Of a stretch of DNA of 64,000 nt, positions 48,950 through 59,778 are shown piece by piece. The DNA comes from Aaosphaeria pasadenensis (lineage: Eukaryota > Ascomycota > Dothideomycetes > Pleosporales), in NCBI GenBank assembly GCA_022813625.1, contig JAKLMB010000005.1, positions 558,001 to 622,000 of the forward strand, given 5' to 3'. Each line of letters begins with the position of its first letter. Within the stretch, counting starts at the first letter, position 1. Position numbers and translations under genes: made by a program. The notes under the pieces are model-generated. The model was not told where the DNA came from, did no database searches, and saw only the letters and a program-made list of their open reading frames with translations.

Positions 48950-51190
48950 ATGCTGGGCAAAACAATACTCCCAACCGATGAAGAGCTTGGGAAGAAGGAC
49001 GATGATCATAAGCCTGGGTCATGGCCGCAGACACCAACATGGGCAGCGCTGAAGACACCACCGCTCCGATGGAGGAGGAGAAGGATAGCCTTCGTGGTAG
49101 TTGGGCTATATATGTTTTACATGCTTCATAACTACATAACAGAACTCCCGATCTTCCAACCGAATGGATCCTCGTATGGCCTCCGGCAGATTGTGCCTAT
49201 GACGAACGAAGACCACAACGAAGCAGTCGACAGAGAACCCACCGGGGTACCACCTGGCCTTGCTGTAGCCAAAGATGCAGCTGCACCACAAGTCTTCTCC
49301 GGCCCGATCAAGTTCTATAGACTCGCCGCGTCTCTCCACGAAGCCTCATACACCCATGGCTATAGCCCTCTTAATCGGAACATCCTGTTTGCGTTCTCGA
49401 ACCTCAAAAGTGCCTCGACCCTCCTCCCTCTTGCATGCGAGATGGCCAAGTGGAACCGCAATTGGGTGCATGTTGCCATCATGAGTCGTATGGACATACC
49501 GCTTGATGACCTGCTGGGGATAAACGGGGTGGACAAGACTAAATGTCCCGTCGTCTGGCATGATGCGCGGCCAGATTATTCGGAATTCAGCACAGAGTCC
49601 AGGGCTGAGATGAGTGCCGCAGCGGCGTTGGGTCATATCAACACATTCCTTCATCCTCAAGCTACGATCACGGATGATTCCCAGGATGAAGATGGATCTT
49701 TTGTTCGTGGACTACGGAGTAAAGCCAAACTTTTGTCCATGCCTATCATAGAGATGCCTCAGGGACAAATGCAAAATTTCATGTGGATGGCGCGATTGGA
49801 TGCTGGATCGATTCGCAACTGGCATAAACCTACCATCGACATTCTGATTCAAGCCCCATCTGATTCTTCTGGAGGAATATTGAGGCTTCTGAAATCACTT
49901 AAGGAAGCCGACTATCGTGGGATGAAGCAACCGCGCCTAACCATAGATCTGCCTGACAGTGTTGATCCTTCCCTACGACAGAGGCTTGCAGACTTTGCCT
50001 GGCCCCCAGGAAAACAGGATGACCCGCTATCAAACAACCAAATCATCATAAGAAGACGAATTAGCAATCATTACGCAACGCAGGAAGAGTCCTCTATTCG
50101 ATTCCTGGAATTGTTTTATCCCTCCAGTACCAAGGACTCGCATGTTCTCCTCTTGTCCCCACAGGTGCAATTGTCTCCACTATTTTTCCAATATCTAAAA
50201 TACGTTCTCCTGGAGTACAAGTACTCTTCATTCGGCGAGAGCGACGCCTTGGATCTTATGGGCATAAGTCTAGTATCGCCATCTGTCACCTTGGACGGAC
50301 ATAAACGCTTAACCCTCCCAAAGCCTTCTGACATGAATGCAGAACGATATTCGAGGCAATATTCCGAGGAGTCCAGCACACAGTTCCTTTGGCAGGCTCC
50401 CGATAGCCATGCCGCCCTTTATTTCGGCGACAAATGGGCGGAGTGGCATTCGTTCCTCAGCAATAGAGTAAAAAAACAGCACCAAACCGGCAAGAAGGCT
50501 CCGAGAGCGAAATTGGTTTCGGAAACACTACCTGCGTGGACAGAGTACATGCTTGAATTCATGCGTGCCAGAGGCTATTCACTATTATATCCGGCAACAA
50601 GCTCTACGGAGTCATTAGCGACTATACACAATGAATTATATCGCCCCCCTCAGGAGTTCTCGCCGCCTCCTGTCACAAAAGACAATGAACCAGAAATCAA
50701 GCCCGACCTCGTAAACGAACCGTTCTTGCGAGCGGAAACCCCTGCTCCCAGCCCCACGATCCGGGAATCCAATGTCATCCCAAGATCTAGGCCCCTCCAC
50801 ATGGCATTGCCTTTCGATGGCGATCTGCCCGAAGCATCCCATCTTCCGTATCTTCTTTACAATGGTACCATAACGGACCCATTCAAAGCAAATACTTTTG
50901 CGATTGAGTTTGCAGCCAATTTCAGGAAAGAAATCGGTGAATGCCCGAGCCAACCCAAGATGCACCGCAAAATTGTCACGGGCAGTACCAATGATCTATT
51001 CTGCTTTGGAGACGAGGATGCAGATGATTGGGAAAGCGAAGAGTTGGAGCGATCGCCCTATGAGCCGGAAGATGAGGTCGACGCATTTAGTGCATATGGC
51101 AGTACCGTTACAGACCTTGCCTCACAAACGACCGCGGTATCTACATCATCTTACTCATTTACACCAACAGCCACGGCAACAAACATTTAA
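48950..51190 (+). CDS. Type II membrane protein, fungal glycosyltransferase 2-like
   Basis: An intronless protein of 746 residues from ATG 48950 (MLGKTILPTDEELGKKDDDHKPG). An ATG 60 nt earlier is in frame, but the chosen start matches the N-terminus I would expect for this family. A short cytoplasmic part with RWRRRR precedes one membrane anchor at about residues 46-65, and the rest would be lumenal. Recognisable blocks are NILFAFSNLKSASTLLPLACEMA, RFLELFYPSSTKDSHVLLLSPQVQLSP, FLWQAPDSHAALYFGDKW and LVSETLPAWTEYMLEFMRARGYSLLYP. This pattern matches conserved fungal proteins often named glycosyltransferase 2, probably of the Golgi. The enzymatic activity has not been demonstrated to my knowledge. 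The C-terminus is acidic and then Ser/Thr-rich. Confidence 0.85.
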   Translation: MLGKTILPTDEELGKKDDDHKPGSWPQTPTWAALKTPPLRWRRRRIAFVVVGLYMFYMLHNYITELPIFQPNGSSYGLRQIVPMTNEDHNEAVDREPTGVPPGLAVAKDAAAPQVFSGPIKFYRLAASLHEASYTHGYSPLNRNILFAFSNLKSASTLLPLACEMAKWNRNWVHVAIMSRMDIPLDDLLGINGVDKTKCPVVWHDARPDYSEFSTESRAEMSAAAALGHINTFLHPQATITDDSQDEDGSFVRGLRSKAKLLSMPIIEMPQGQMQNFMWMARLDAGSIRNWHKPTIDILIQAPSDSSGGILRLLKSLKEADYRGMKQPRLTIDLPDSVDPSLRQRLADFAWPPGKQDDPLSNNQIIIRRRISNHYATQEESSIRFLELFYPSSTKDSHVLLLSPQVQLSPLFFQYLKYVLLEYKYSSFGESDALDLMGISLVSPSVTLDGHKRLTLPKPSDMNAERYSRQYSEESSTQFLWQAPDSHAALYFGDKWAEWHSFLSNRVKKQHQTGKKAPRAKLVSETLPAWTEYMLEFMRARGYSLLYPATSSTESLATIHNELYRPPQEFSPPPVTKDNEPEIKPDLVNEPFLRAETPAPSPTIRESNVIPRSRPLHMALPFDGDLPEASHLPYLLYNGTITDPFKANTFAIEFAANFRKEIGECPSQPKMHRKIVTGSTNDLFCFGDEDADDWESEELERSPYEPEDEVDAFSAYGSTVTDLASQTTAVSTSSYSFTPTATATNI

Positions 51191-51904
51191 AATCATTACA
51201 TTCCAACGGCAAACTCTATGTATGAGTATTTTCATGTACCAAAGGACACTTTATTTTAGCTCATTAGGGCATGACCTTGACCGCACGCGGCAAGAGGATA
51301 TATGGCGTTTTCTTTATTTACAACGTTTGCACGGGTCTCATTCATATAGATAGATATGACAGGTTTGTCATTGTTGCTCCATATCATATAGCGGAATAGA
51401 AGAATTTCTTTCTTTGAAAATTGAGATATCCAACTTTTGACTTGCAAGGCACGCGAGCAACAGTCTTCCACTTTAGGTAAATGTGTATCATGAGCGACAT
51501 GACATATATTCTCAAATTCTTATTTGATAGCACGAGACGGGGCAATCTCATATCTCAAACAGAAGTATGATCCTCGCATTACTTCCTTCGCCACGTTCCC
51601 ATGACTACACACTAGTCTCCTCATCACCTGGCCTGACTCGGGTGCAGGAAAAAAAAGTTTCGAGAATACATCACGTGATTATGCATCCCGCACGGTCCAT
51701 CTTATCATTCTCAAGCTTAAGGAGCCACCCTCAAAAACTTTCGTCGTTCGTCACGCCTGTTTCGACTCAAAGTGTATCGAGGGTTTTCACTGACTACCCA
51801 ATACTCTCTCTTTTCTTTTCTGATTCCGTTTCTTTTTGATTGCTCTCCTAGCGCCTGCATTAATTCTCTATTCTCTACTTACAACCTTTTAATTTTTTTG
51901 GAAA
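51191..51904. other. Intergenic region, nothing seen
   Basis: Pyrimidine-rich DNA toward its right end probably carries the promoter and 5' leader of the RNA polymerase gene. No other element recognised. Confidence 0.4.
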
Positions 51905-54900
51905 ATGCTCGCGCGAGCTGCAAGACGGAAGTTACGGCGTGAGGCCCTCACTTCTCAGACTCGATTATCCGAACAATTAGCCCTACCATGGCTTTGCCCA
52001 GCTCAAATGCGATGGACAGCCAGTACCAGCCCCCTCAAGGCCGCAGCGACATCAGATACTCGTCCACAAACCCACTCATGGAAGACCGCTTCCACACGAT
52101 CGCAACGGCACGAGACCCGCCCCCTTGCAACGGCTGTTGAGGCCCAGCGTGGGAATACAGAACCCTTGAGTTTCAACTTTGCGCAAGCTTGGGAACCTCG
52201 AACTCCAAACCCTGCTTTGGCCAAATTACAAAAATGGGACACAACGAAGCCACTGATCATCCATGACGCGACCTCCAGTGTAATGCCTTCTATATCCGCG
52301 GGGAGTGGTATACCTGGAGGAAATGCCATCGAATTGCACCAAAATTTATACGCCTGCTTGAAGGTCGGTCGCATGGATAGGGCAGCCATTATCCTTCAAA
52401 GGCTAGTCACGATATACGATGCCCTCGCTCCGGAGCTCATCGATGCACACAACATATATCTGAAGACAATGTGCGACATTGCTTTGGAGTCAAAAGTCGG
52501 AAACGGGAAGGAGGGGCAAGCTGCTTTGAAAGAAATGCAAACATGGTACGAGAAGCATGTCGTTGATAGAGGACTTAGGCCGACCGCGGAAACTTTTATC
52601 CCACTACTTCGTGGAATTTTGAACCTTACTAGCGGAGTTGAGAGAGAGCGATTGATGCGCGAATACCTAGACATGGCACACAGTCATGGTGGGAATATAA
52701 TGGAGGAGATCAATTCATCCGCGGAGTTCACCGATGAGGAGTGGGATACGCTCATCCGATTCCAGCCAGACGAATACGACGAACCCCCATCTATCGATGT
52801 TTTACAGGATATGCAAATGAGCACTCCCGGCGGGGAACGACTTGCAATCCAGCAAGGTTTAATCCCAGACGCATCGCTCAATGTCAAATCGGTCAACCAG
52901 AAGGGCATAGGCTTGTCAACGCTGCGACAGTCATTAGAAGCTCTCGACACCAAAGGCGAGATCCCATTCCCACACGATATGGAGGGATCTCAAGAAGTGA
53001 AAGAACGTGCATACGCCTATATGCGCCAAATACATGTTGAGTCCGAAGGTGCAAAGGCAGCAGTTGAGCGTTGGAAAGCTGAGGATGCTAAGCTACAGAA
53101 GATTGGAATTCATGGTGTCCTTCACTCGAAACCCGTCCAGGCATTGATGTGGCAATGGTATTCTGCCATGTTACCTCTTGTAAAGGACGAAATAAAGCGA
53201 GTCAAGGAAGTCCTGACGGCAATGGACCCTACACATAACAAACAGGATCCGGCTAATCATTACGGTCCTTGGCTCGAGCAATCCGACCCAGAAAAGCTTA
53301 CGGCTATCACTATTTCTAGCGTTCTGAGTTCAAGCACGAAGAACAATCAGGAGCACACTGCTTTAAAGGTTGCATATTTGACAACCACTATCGGCCGGCA
53401 GGTGCAAGACGAAATCAACCAGGGATTAAAGCAAAGACACGATCGATATGTCCAGAAATTACGAAAACATGCACGTGCCGAAGCGCTCAGCAAAATTGCC
53501 AAAGAGGGCGATCAAAAAGCTGCGAACCAAGATTCCGACGTCCCCAAAACCTCCGCAGGTGCATTGCACAGCTTCAACTTCCGTGAAATGGGTATGCCCC
53601 TGGCTGTCAAGGTCAAGATCGGTGCTATCCTCCTTGAGCTCATGACGAAATCGGCGATGATTACAATTACCCGCGACGACCCCAAAACTGGCAAGAAACT
53701 GACAAACAATCAACGAGCATTTCAACATCAAACTGGCTTCGTAGGTGGAAAGAAAATCGGTTGGATTGAACCGCACTATGAGATCCAAGAGAAATTGCGA
53801 AACGAATCAGTCAGCAATCTACACCACATCATGTTGCCAATGTTGGTGGAACCAAAGCCATGGACAGATTTCACAGATGGCGGTTACTATACAATCCAAG
53901 AGCCCGTGGTTCGAACTAAACTGGCCGACAACGAACAAGCATCCTATGCTCGATCTGCCATCGCAAACGGAGATCTGGAGCAAATGCTCGCTGGTCTTGA
54001 CGTGCTTGGGAAATTGCCGTGGAAGATTAATTCCGACGTATTCCGTGTCATGGTCGAAACCTGGAACAAGGGTGAAGGTATCGGCGGTCTTGTTCCCGAA
54101 GTGATGGAACTGCAGTATCCTCCAGAACCGCCACCTGACTGCACCGCTTCTGCGCGTCGTGAGTGGATCTCCGCTGTCAAACAATACGAGAATACCAAGA
54201 GTGGTTTCCATTCGAATAGGTGTTTCCAGAACTTCCAACTCGAGATTGCCCGAGCTTTCCTGAACGAGACAGTGTACTTCCCTCACAACCTGGACTTCCG
54301 TGGCCGTGCATATCCAGTTCCCCCGATTCTCAATCACATCGGTGCTGATATTTCGCGAGGCTTGCTCAAATTTGCGAACGGAAAAGAATTGGGCGAAGTC
54401 GGATTACAGTGGTTGAAGATTCACCTTGCTAATCTTTATGGTTTTGACAAGGCGAGTCTCCGGGACAGGGAACAGTTTGCGATGGACAACCTCGACAACA
54501 TCTACGATTCTGCTACAAACCCACTTGGTGGGAAACGCTGGTGGACAAAGGCTGAGGACCCGTGGCAATGCCTCGCCTGCTGTTTCGAGCTGAAAGGAGC
54601 GCTAGATTCTCCAGATCCCGCCAAATTTATCTCCACTCTTCCTGTTCACCAAGATGGAACCTGCAATGGCCTGCAGCATTACGCTGCCCTTGGAGGTGAC
54701 CATGCTGGTGCCGCTCAAGTAAACCTCGAGCCATCTGATCGCCCTCAAGATATTTACTCTGGTGTCGCAGAACTCGTAAACGAAATGGTCACCGAAGATG
54801 CCAGAAACGGAGTCCCTGCCGGAGTGATTCTAGAGGGCAAAATCACTCGAAAGATTGTCAAACGAACCGTCATGACCAATGTCTATGGTGTCACTTTTAT

Positions 54901-56191
54901 GGGCGCAAAACTCCAAGTTTTGGATGAGCTCAAGGAAGTCATCACGGACCTTAAAGCCGTCCAATCCCAATCCAATGGGAAAATCAAAACCCTTCACTCT
55001 CTTGCTATTTATGTCGCGAAAAAGATCTTCCTTGCGTTGGGCATGATCTTCAATGGAGCGCAGGAGATCCAGCATTGGCTGGGCGAGTGCGGTGATCGAA
55101 TTACGTGTTCGTTGTCCCCAGAGCAAATTCGAAGGCTGCACGACCACGCAAACGGTGTTCCTGCCAAGGTCGACGCAAGACACTCAAAGACGAGCAGAAC
55201 ATGGTCGCGCGTGGAGAAGAAGATCCTCGCTGAGGCCGGAAGATTTAAGACTAGTATTATTTGGACTACACCCTTGAAGATGCCGGTAGTACAGCCCTAT
55301 CGAAAAGACCCAGTCGAGGTCATCAGAACAGGCCTGCAAAGAATTACAGTCCAGAAACCATCCTCGGCTGAGCCAGTCAACAGACGAAAACAGCTCCAGG
55401 CGTTTCCTCCAAATTTCATCCACTCCCTCGACGCAACCCACATGATGCTCTCGGCGCTCAAGTGTCATGAAGAGGGTCTAGCTTTTGCCGCCGTACACGA
55501 CAGCTTCTGGACCCATGCCGGGGATATTCCTAACCTGAACACCATTCTTCGTGACGCTTTCGTTCGCATGCACTCGGAAGATGTTATAGGTCGCCTTGCG
55601 GCGGAGTTCGAGACAAGATACGCTGGGCATTTGTTCGTTGGCTCGTTGCATCCTTCCTCGCCCGCTGCGACCAAGATCATCGCCTGGAGGAAGAATAATC
55701 GCATGGGCACAAAAGGAAAACGACAACACTACAATGAGGCGAACGCACAGGAACTATTGCTCGAACAGACGCGAAAGGATCTGTTGGAGTCAGACAATGA
55801 AGCGGACAGAAAACGCGGAGAGGAAATGGAAACACCAACCAGTATCTGGCTTGCCAACCTTGACCAAGACGCTATGTTGGGCCACCGAGTATCTCAGTCG
55901 GAGAGTAAAGCCGTCTCGCCATCGGATGAGAAGAAGGCTTCCGATGTACCGGATCAATCTCTCCACGCAGCAACCGAACAGGAGAATGTACAGGAGGAGC
56001 AGGAACAGGACATGGCCGACGAGGATGCGCTTGATCTCGAGACTGGCTTGAAAGATTCGGCCAAAACGCGATCCCCAGTCGCTCGCTTCTTTGGCATCAA
56101 GGTCTGGATGCCCCTTATTCTTCCTCCGCTACCCCAGAAAGGTGGCTGGGATGTCATGCGGTTAAAGGAGAGCAAGTATTTCTTCTCATGA
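51905..56191 (+). CDS. RPO41: Mitochondrial DNA-directed RNA polymerase (T7-like)
   Basis: An intronless protein of 1428 residues. The N-terminus (MLARAARRKLRREAL) is a basic mitochondrial presequence. A long N-terminal extension with helical, PPR-like character precedes the single-subunit polymerase domain. The T7-family motifs are in order: DFRGRAYP, HQDGTCNGLQHYAALGGD (catalytic Asp at about 917), KRTVMTNVYGVTF with the nucleotide-binding Lys and Tyr, PPNFIHSLDATHMM, and AAVHDSFWTHAGD (second catalytic Asp at about 1199). The protein ends with the expected Phe-Phe-Ser. It transcribes the mitochondrial genome with a TFB1M/Mtf1-type factor. An acidic insertion near residues 1330-1385 is longer than I would expect and probably disordered. 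Confidence 0.97.
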   Translation: MLARAARRKLRREALTSQTRLSEQLALPWLCPAQMRWTASTSPLKAAATSDTRPQTHSWKTASTRSQRHETRPLATAVEAQRGNTEPLSFNFAQAWEPRTPNPALAKLQKWDTTKPLIIHDATSSVMPSISAGSGIPGGNAIELHQNLYACLKVGRMDRAAIILQRLVTIYDALAPELIDAHNIYLKTMCDIALESKVGNGKEGQAALKEMQTWYEKHVVDRGLRPTAETFIPLLRGILNLTSGVERERLMREYLDMAHSHGGNIMEEINSSAEFTDEEWDTLIRFQPDEYDEPPSIDVLQDMQMSTPGGERLAIQQGLIPDASLNVKSVNQKGIGLSTLRQSLEALDTKGEIPFPHDMEGSQEVKERAYAYMRQIHVESEGAKAAVERWKAEDAKLQKIGIHGVLHSKPVQALMWQWYSAMLPLVKDEIKRVKEVLTAMDPTHNKQDPANHYGPWLEQSDPEKLTAITISSVLSSSTKNNQEHTALKVAYLTTTIGRQVQDEINQGLKQRHDRYVQKLRKHARAEALSKIAKEGDQKAANQDSDVPKTSAGALHSFNFREMGMPLAVKVKIGAILLELMTKSAMITITRDDPKTGKKLTNNQRAFQHQTGFVGGKKIGWIEPHYEIQEKLRNESVSNLHHIMLPMLVEPKPWTDFTDGGYYTIQEPVVRTKLADNEQASYARSAIANGDLEQMLAGLDVLGKLPWKINSDVFRVMVETWNKGEGIGGLVPEVMELQYPPEPPPDCTASARREWISAVKQYENTKSGFHSNRCFQNFQLEIARAFLNETVYFPHNLDFRGRAYPVPPILNHIGADISRGLLKFANGKELGEVGLQWLKIHLANLYGFDKASLRDREQFAMDNLDNIYDSATNPLGGKRWWTKAEDPWQCLACCFELKGALDSPDPAKFISTLPVHQDGTCNGLQHYAALGGDHAGAAQVNLEPSDRPQDIYSGVAELVNEMVTEDARNGVPAGVILEGKITRKIVKRTVMTNVYGVTFMGAKLQVLDELKEVITDLKAVQSQSNGKIKTLHSLAIYVAKKIFLALGMIFNGAQEIQHWLGECGDRITCSLSPEQIRRLHDHANGVPAKVDARHSKTSRTWSRVEKKILAEAGRFKTSIIWTTPLKMPVVQPYRKDPVEVIRTGLQRITVQKPSSAEPVNRRKQLQAFPPNFIHSLDATHMMLSALKCHEEGLAFAAVHDSFWTHAGDIPNLNTILRDAFVRMHSEDVIGRLAAEFETRYAGHLFVGSLHPSSPAATKIIAWRKNNRMGTKGKRQHYNEANAQELLLEQTRKDLLESDNEADRKRGEEMETPTSIWLANLDQDAMLGHRVSQSESKAVSPSDEKKASDVPDQSLHAATEQENVQEEQEQDMADEDALDLETGLKDSAKTRSPVARFFGIKVWMPLILPPLPQKGGWDVMRLKESKYFFS

Positions 56192-57059
56192 ATACGATCT
56201 TTAAGAGGCCCTGGATCGCCACAAACAGGGACCAAAAAAAGCATTCCACGGCGTTAATGATATATACCATCGGACTGGCGCTTCATTTACGTTATCGAAA
56301 AGGCGGGTCTTTTTACGATCTTGCAGTTCTATTTCTCCTGGATCTCAACATCTCTGATATCCACAATGTATTAGAGGTCCATTTCCAATTATGCCTCATG
56401 TATTTGTATTGTACCAAAACTCATTAAGAGAGCAGGAAGGGCGTCTTTGTTTTTTCTTCTACGGACTTCTTAGATAGAGAAACTACAACCACGCTTTTCA
56501 TGTACTACGAGTACTCAACTCTGAACGTCGTCTCTCTGCGTTTTCAGGATAGAGAATTCGAATGAGAAATTTAGATAGATGTATGCGATGAGATCATGTT
56601 ACCATGCTGAATGTTGCGATTTTGTCACGAGTGATTATTCAATGTGGCAACTGCTCTAGAATTATTATGAGTTTTTGTACTGTTTTAATGCACTCATGCA
56701 TTAATAACCAAAAATTAGTTAGAAGCTTGTGGTCAACCATATAAGAGTACCTAGACTTCAAATTTACCCTTAGAACAGAGGTCACACATGGAGGCAGTTG
56801 ACTCGAGTATAAAGTTTGTAATACCAGCATCTCTACATCATAACCTCCATGCCCTCCTGTATAGAAGATAGACACCACTCCATCCAATCCAAAATCGTCA
56901 GAAAGCCCACCCTCCTTAATTTCCCCACCCCTCCAAACCGCCAAAAAGAGAGTCGGAGTTCTCCAACCCCAGCCTCAACCACTACCCACCTCTTCAACAC
57001 CACGCCAACCACAGCCTATATCAACACCGGCGAACCCCCTAAACACCACAAAAACTGGC
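56192..57059. other. Intergenic region, nothing seen
   Basis: AT-rich 3' flank of RPO41 passing into C/A-rich DNA next to the 5S gene. No gene recognised. Confidence 0.4.
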
Positions 57060-57071
57060 AAAAAAAGAAAA
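57060..57071 (-). terminator. Pol III T-run terminator of 5S copy 1
   Basis: On the minus strand, TTTT then seven consecutive T lie immediately after the 5S 3' end, a standard RNA polymerase III stop. Confidence 0.75.
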
Positions 57072-57073
57072 TC

Positions 57074-57192
57074 ACATACAACAGCGGGGATTCGCTGATG
57101 GTCACCCACTCAACTACTAGTCCGCCGGTACATTGCTTAAGTACGGCTGAGCGAACGGGAAGCCCTGTTTTCAATGTCCAATGGTCGTATGT
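57074..57192 (-). rRNA. 5S ribosomal RNA, copy 1
   Basis: Read on the minus strand, 119 nt begin ACATACGACCATTGG and end GTTGTATGT, so the terminal helix I closes. The conserved parts of fungal 5S rRNA are present: AACAGGGCTTCCCGTTCGCT (loop B/helix III), GTACTTAAG, and AGTAGTTGAGTGGGTGACCA followed by TCAGCGAATCCC (loop E and internal promoter box C). A T-run follows. Dispersed single 5S genes are normal in Pezizomycotina. Two positions differ from the fungal sequence I remember (GTTGGGTGGGTGACCACC) by G-to-A and C-to-T changes, which both copies share. Confidence 0.93.
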
Positions 57193-57439
57193 GAAAGATA
57201 GTGGTCGTAGATGTGAACATGAAGTCAGTTGCTGTCAATTCATGAACTGATACCGACCATACCACCCTGACGTGGACTTGGGTTTATTGCTTGTAGAAGT
57301 ACTTATATAGATTAATATTAAAGTCATGAGGGTTAAGATTAAGTAGAATAGTCAGAATCAGGCTTTAGTAAAGCTGGCTCTAGAGAAATAATGAATAAAG
57401 CAAATTACATTATCTAAAAACTAAATATTCATTAATATA
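57193..57439. other. Short spacer between 5S copy 1 and the membrane-protein gene
   Basis: AT-rich, no gene seen. Confidence 0.4.
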
Positions 57440-59299
57440 CTACAAGTAGGACCTTCTTATACTTAGACGTACAATAATAACAACAATACTAGAAAGTACA
57501 AAAAAGCAGAAAACTACAAAGATCCTTGTCTTAGCCTTTGTCCCAGTTGCGATCGAAACTACCAGTCCCAACATTAAGCCTGATAACAGTATGCATACAG
57601 CCCAGAAATAATAGTCTACAGACCGTTGAATTTCCCAGGAGTAGATGAGTAGAGATAAGCACGTAATCGTTACAGAGAGCCACCACTTCTCCCGCCAGAG
57701 CCATCCTTTAAAGCGTCGGAGTTCATTGCGTAGTGAATGCGTGGTTGTAATGATAGGGAACGTATAGGAAATGGCTCCTCCTTGTACGTCTTTGACGCAC
57801 TTCTCCAAGTTTTCGTTTTCTATGAATTCTAGGTTCATATCTGGATCGCCCATCTGTTTTTGCATTGCAGCTGCGAGTTGGATGACTGCTTTATGCTTGC
57901 TGGCGGCTTCTGCAAGGCCACGTTTATGCATCGTGAATCGAGCCCGTATTGCCATGACCATGATGCCGATCGACCATAGTAGAAGCATAATCAGCATGAA
58001 GTATAGTTGCAGGAGTGAGAATCCCCATTGATAGTTCTTAGGCAAAGTCAGTCTTGAAATACAGATAGCCGGGGGAAAGTGCGAGGCTGAAGCATACAAC
58101 GGTTGCTAGACAAACCCCACGGTTTGTTAGGTATTCATAGTCGTATGTTTCGTTAGTAGACGTTCTCCACAGTGTGCCTTTGTCGATACTACGTCGATTG
58201 TAACTTAATGCCGTAATATTCAGCGGCTGCTCTCCAAGATCTATACCCATAAATGTATTATTTCTCGAATAGTAAGATGGTTTTTGTAAATAGTCAAAAT
58301 CTTCATTGCTGTCAGCTCATGCAAATGCATTCAATTACGTAGAGAATGGTTCCGAGATGATGCACTTACAGTCAGCCGCTTCGACCAGCATCAAGCATTC
58401 AGGCGTGCGGGAAATGGGTGCTGAGAAACAATAACCATCATTACCTAGATATGGATCACCTGTACAATGTTAAATGGCCAAAGATCATGATTAAAATGGC
58501 TTAAACACACCTGAAACCTTTTCGTCCGTCACAAAAAATGTCTCATTTTGGTTTACCCTCGTTCCGTCATAGATGATATATGCGACAGGACGAAGTTCGT
58601 CAAAGCGAATGGCTTTGGTAGTTTGGGGTTCGGGAACATATGAATTAACGAATCCAGTATATCCAGTCATCGCGCTGGCAAGGGTAGAGAAGGAAAGAAT
58701 GAATGCCATAGTCATAATGATGAAGATCATGGCAATTTTAGAGTGTAAGCCTTTACGAAGAGTGAAATCCCAAATGACGCCACCAACGGATAGAATCGAA
58801 GGGCCAAGTTGTATGAAGATGGCCTCAAAGGAGTTGTATGTCACAGGTGTGGTTTCCATAGATGTTGTTACATAGAGTGCAAACACGCGCCAACTACCCA
58901 GGGCGAGCAGCGCCTGACCGCCGCGACCAATGACCTGTATCACGTTAGTTACTGTAGAGCAGCTCAATTTTTGTAGGGCTTTGCGCTCACTACATCCCAT
59001 GCGATATCGATGGATTTTGCCTCGCTGAAAGTAAAATCTCCGAACGCAAGTGTAATCTGGAAGATGGCGGAGCCATCCCAGTAATCGTACGAATATGGAT
59101 CTAAGCGAAACTCTCCATCTGGAGTGCAGGCGGTTGTCAGGTACTTCGCGTTCGTCGTAGACAATCCAAGATCCCATAGTAACATTACGAGCCCCACTAG
59201 CCAGATAGTTACCGCAAAGCCGAAGAAGATCCATTTCCACTTAGTGCGTCCAAGATCTTCTTTCAAGGTACTCCACTCTTTGGAAAGTGAAAATGGCAT
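57440..59299 (-). CDS. Uncharacterised fungal multi-pass membrane protein
   Basis: Five exons (59299-58991, 58934-58511, 58459-58370, 58315-58098, 58036-57440), all phase-consistent with 51-61-nt introns, give 545 residues. Hydrophobic segments include WIFFGFAVTIWLVGLVMLLW, IAMIFIIMTMAFILSFSTLA, LYFMLIMLLLWSIGIMVMAI and three near the C-terminus. The blocks AWDVVIGRGGQALLALGSWRVF and YVTTSMETTPVTYNSFEAIF match a family of fungal membrane proteins of unknown function that I recall from many filamentous ascomycetes. The first exon starts at the ATG closest to the hydrophobic N-terminus. The frame continues upstream through tandem repeats that are probably leader sequence. The acceptor of exon 4 is the TGAG ending at 58316, because the nearby CAG gives a stop. 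Confidence 0.8.
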
Positions 59300-59302
59300 C
59301 GT

Positions 59303-59341
59303 AGGAGGCTTTGAAAGGAGGCTTTGAAAAGAGGCTTTGAA
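59303..59341. repeat. 13-nt tandem repeat, three units
   Basis: AGGAGGCTTTGAA occurs twice exactly and a third time with one change (AAGAGGCTTTGAA). It lies directly upstream of the membrane-protein ATG, in its leader. Confidence 0.9.
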
Positions 59342-59391
59342 AATTAAGGATACTTTACATCGCGCTGTGTGGGTAGGCTTCCTATAAATAC

Positions 59392-59440
59392 GGAAAGCGA
59401 AAAGCGAAAAGCGGAAAGCAGAATGCAGAATGCAAAATGC
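59392..59440. repeat. 7-nt tandem array, seven units
   Basis: GGAAAGC, GAAAAGC, GAAAAGC, GGAAAGC, AGAATGC, AGAATGC and AAAATGC follow without a gap. Every unit ends in GC, with a purine/A-rich body. In the sense of the downstream gene (minus strand) the array is pyrimidine-rich. Confidence 0.9.
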
Positions 59441-59734
59441 AGACTTCTCACAAGGATGCATCCCATTACCAGACGAGACAACATGGGTGTACGTACGTAC
59501 TGTAGTTCGTGATCTCCGACGTTATGAATGAAGAAATTACGCTTCTACTCGCCCGTACTTTCAGGTCTTGTGCGAAGTCCTCCAGCAGGTATACATATAT
59601 TTATAAATAGGTCAAGATGTGGCACTTCTCGTGAAAGTAAAGGAGTGAACTACATGTTATCGCTATGCTATTCTAATTTACGATGCCTTTCCAGCGCTTG
59701 GAAGAATGGCTGTGTAGATTTAATTTAATTGAAC

Positions 59735-59778
59735 GTTGCCAATTTTTAAGGCAAATGTTGCCAATTTTTAAGGCAAAT
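59735..59778. repeat. Perfect 22-nt tandem duplication containing an inverted repeat
   Basis: Two identical 22-nt units stand head to tail (59735-59756, 59757-59778). Each contains TTGCC and GGCAA arms around an A/T-only centre, so each can fold into a short hairpin or bind a dimeric protein. It lies downstream of the gene at 59967-61721. Confidence 0.9.

Noticed and set aside
48930..48960. tRNA-like B box (GGTTCGAATC) on the minus strand
   Set aside because: The T-stem does not pair, no A box lies at the right distance, and the site lies at the start of the glycosyltransferase-like gene.
56849..57250. 133-codon plus-strand open frame
   Set aside because: Its recognisable part (SGDSLMVTHSTTS and so on) is the antisense of the 5S rRNA gene. 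The resemblance to the frame at 62811-63131 comes from the two 5S copies.
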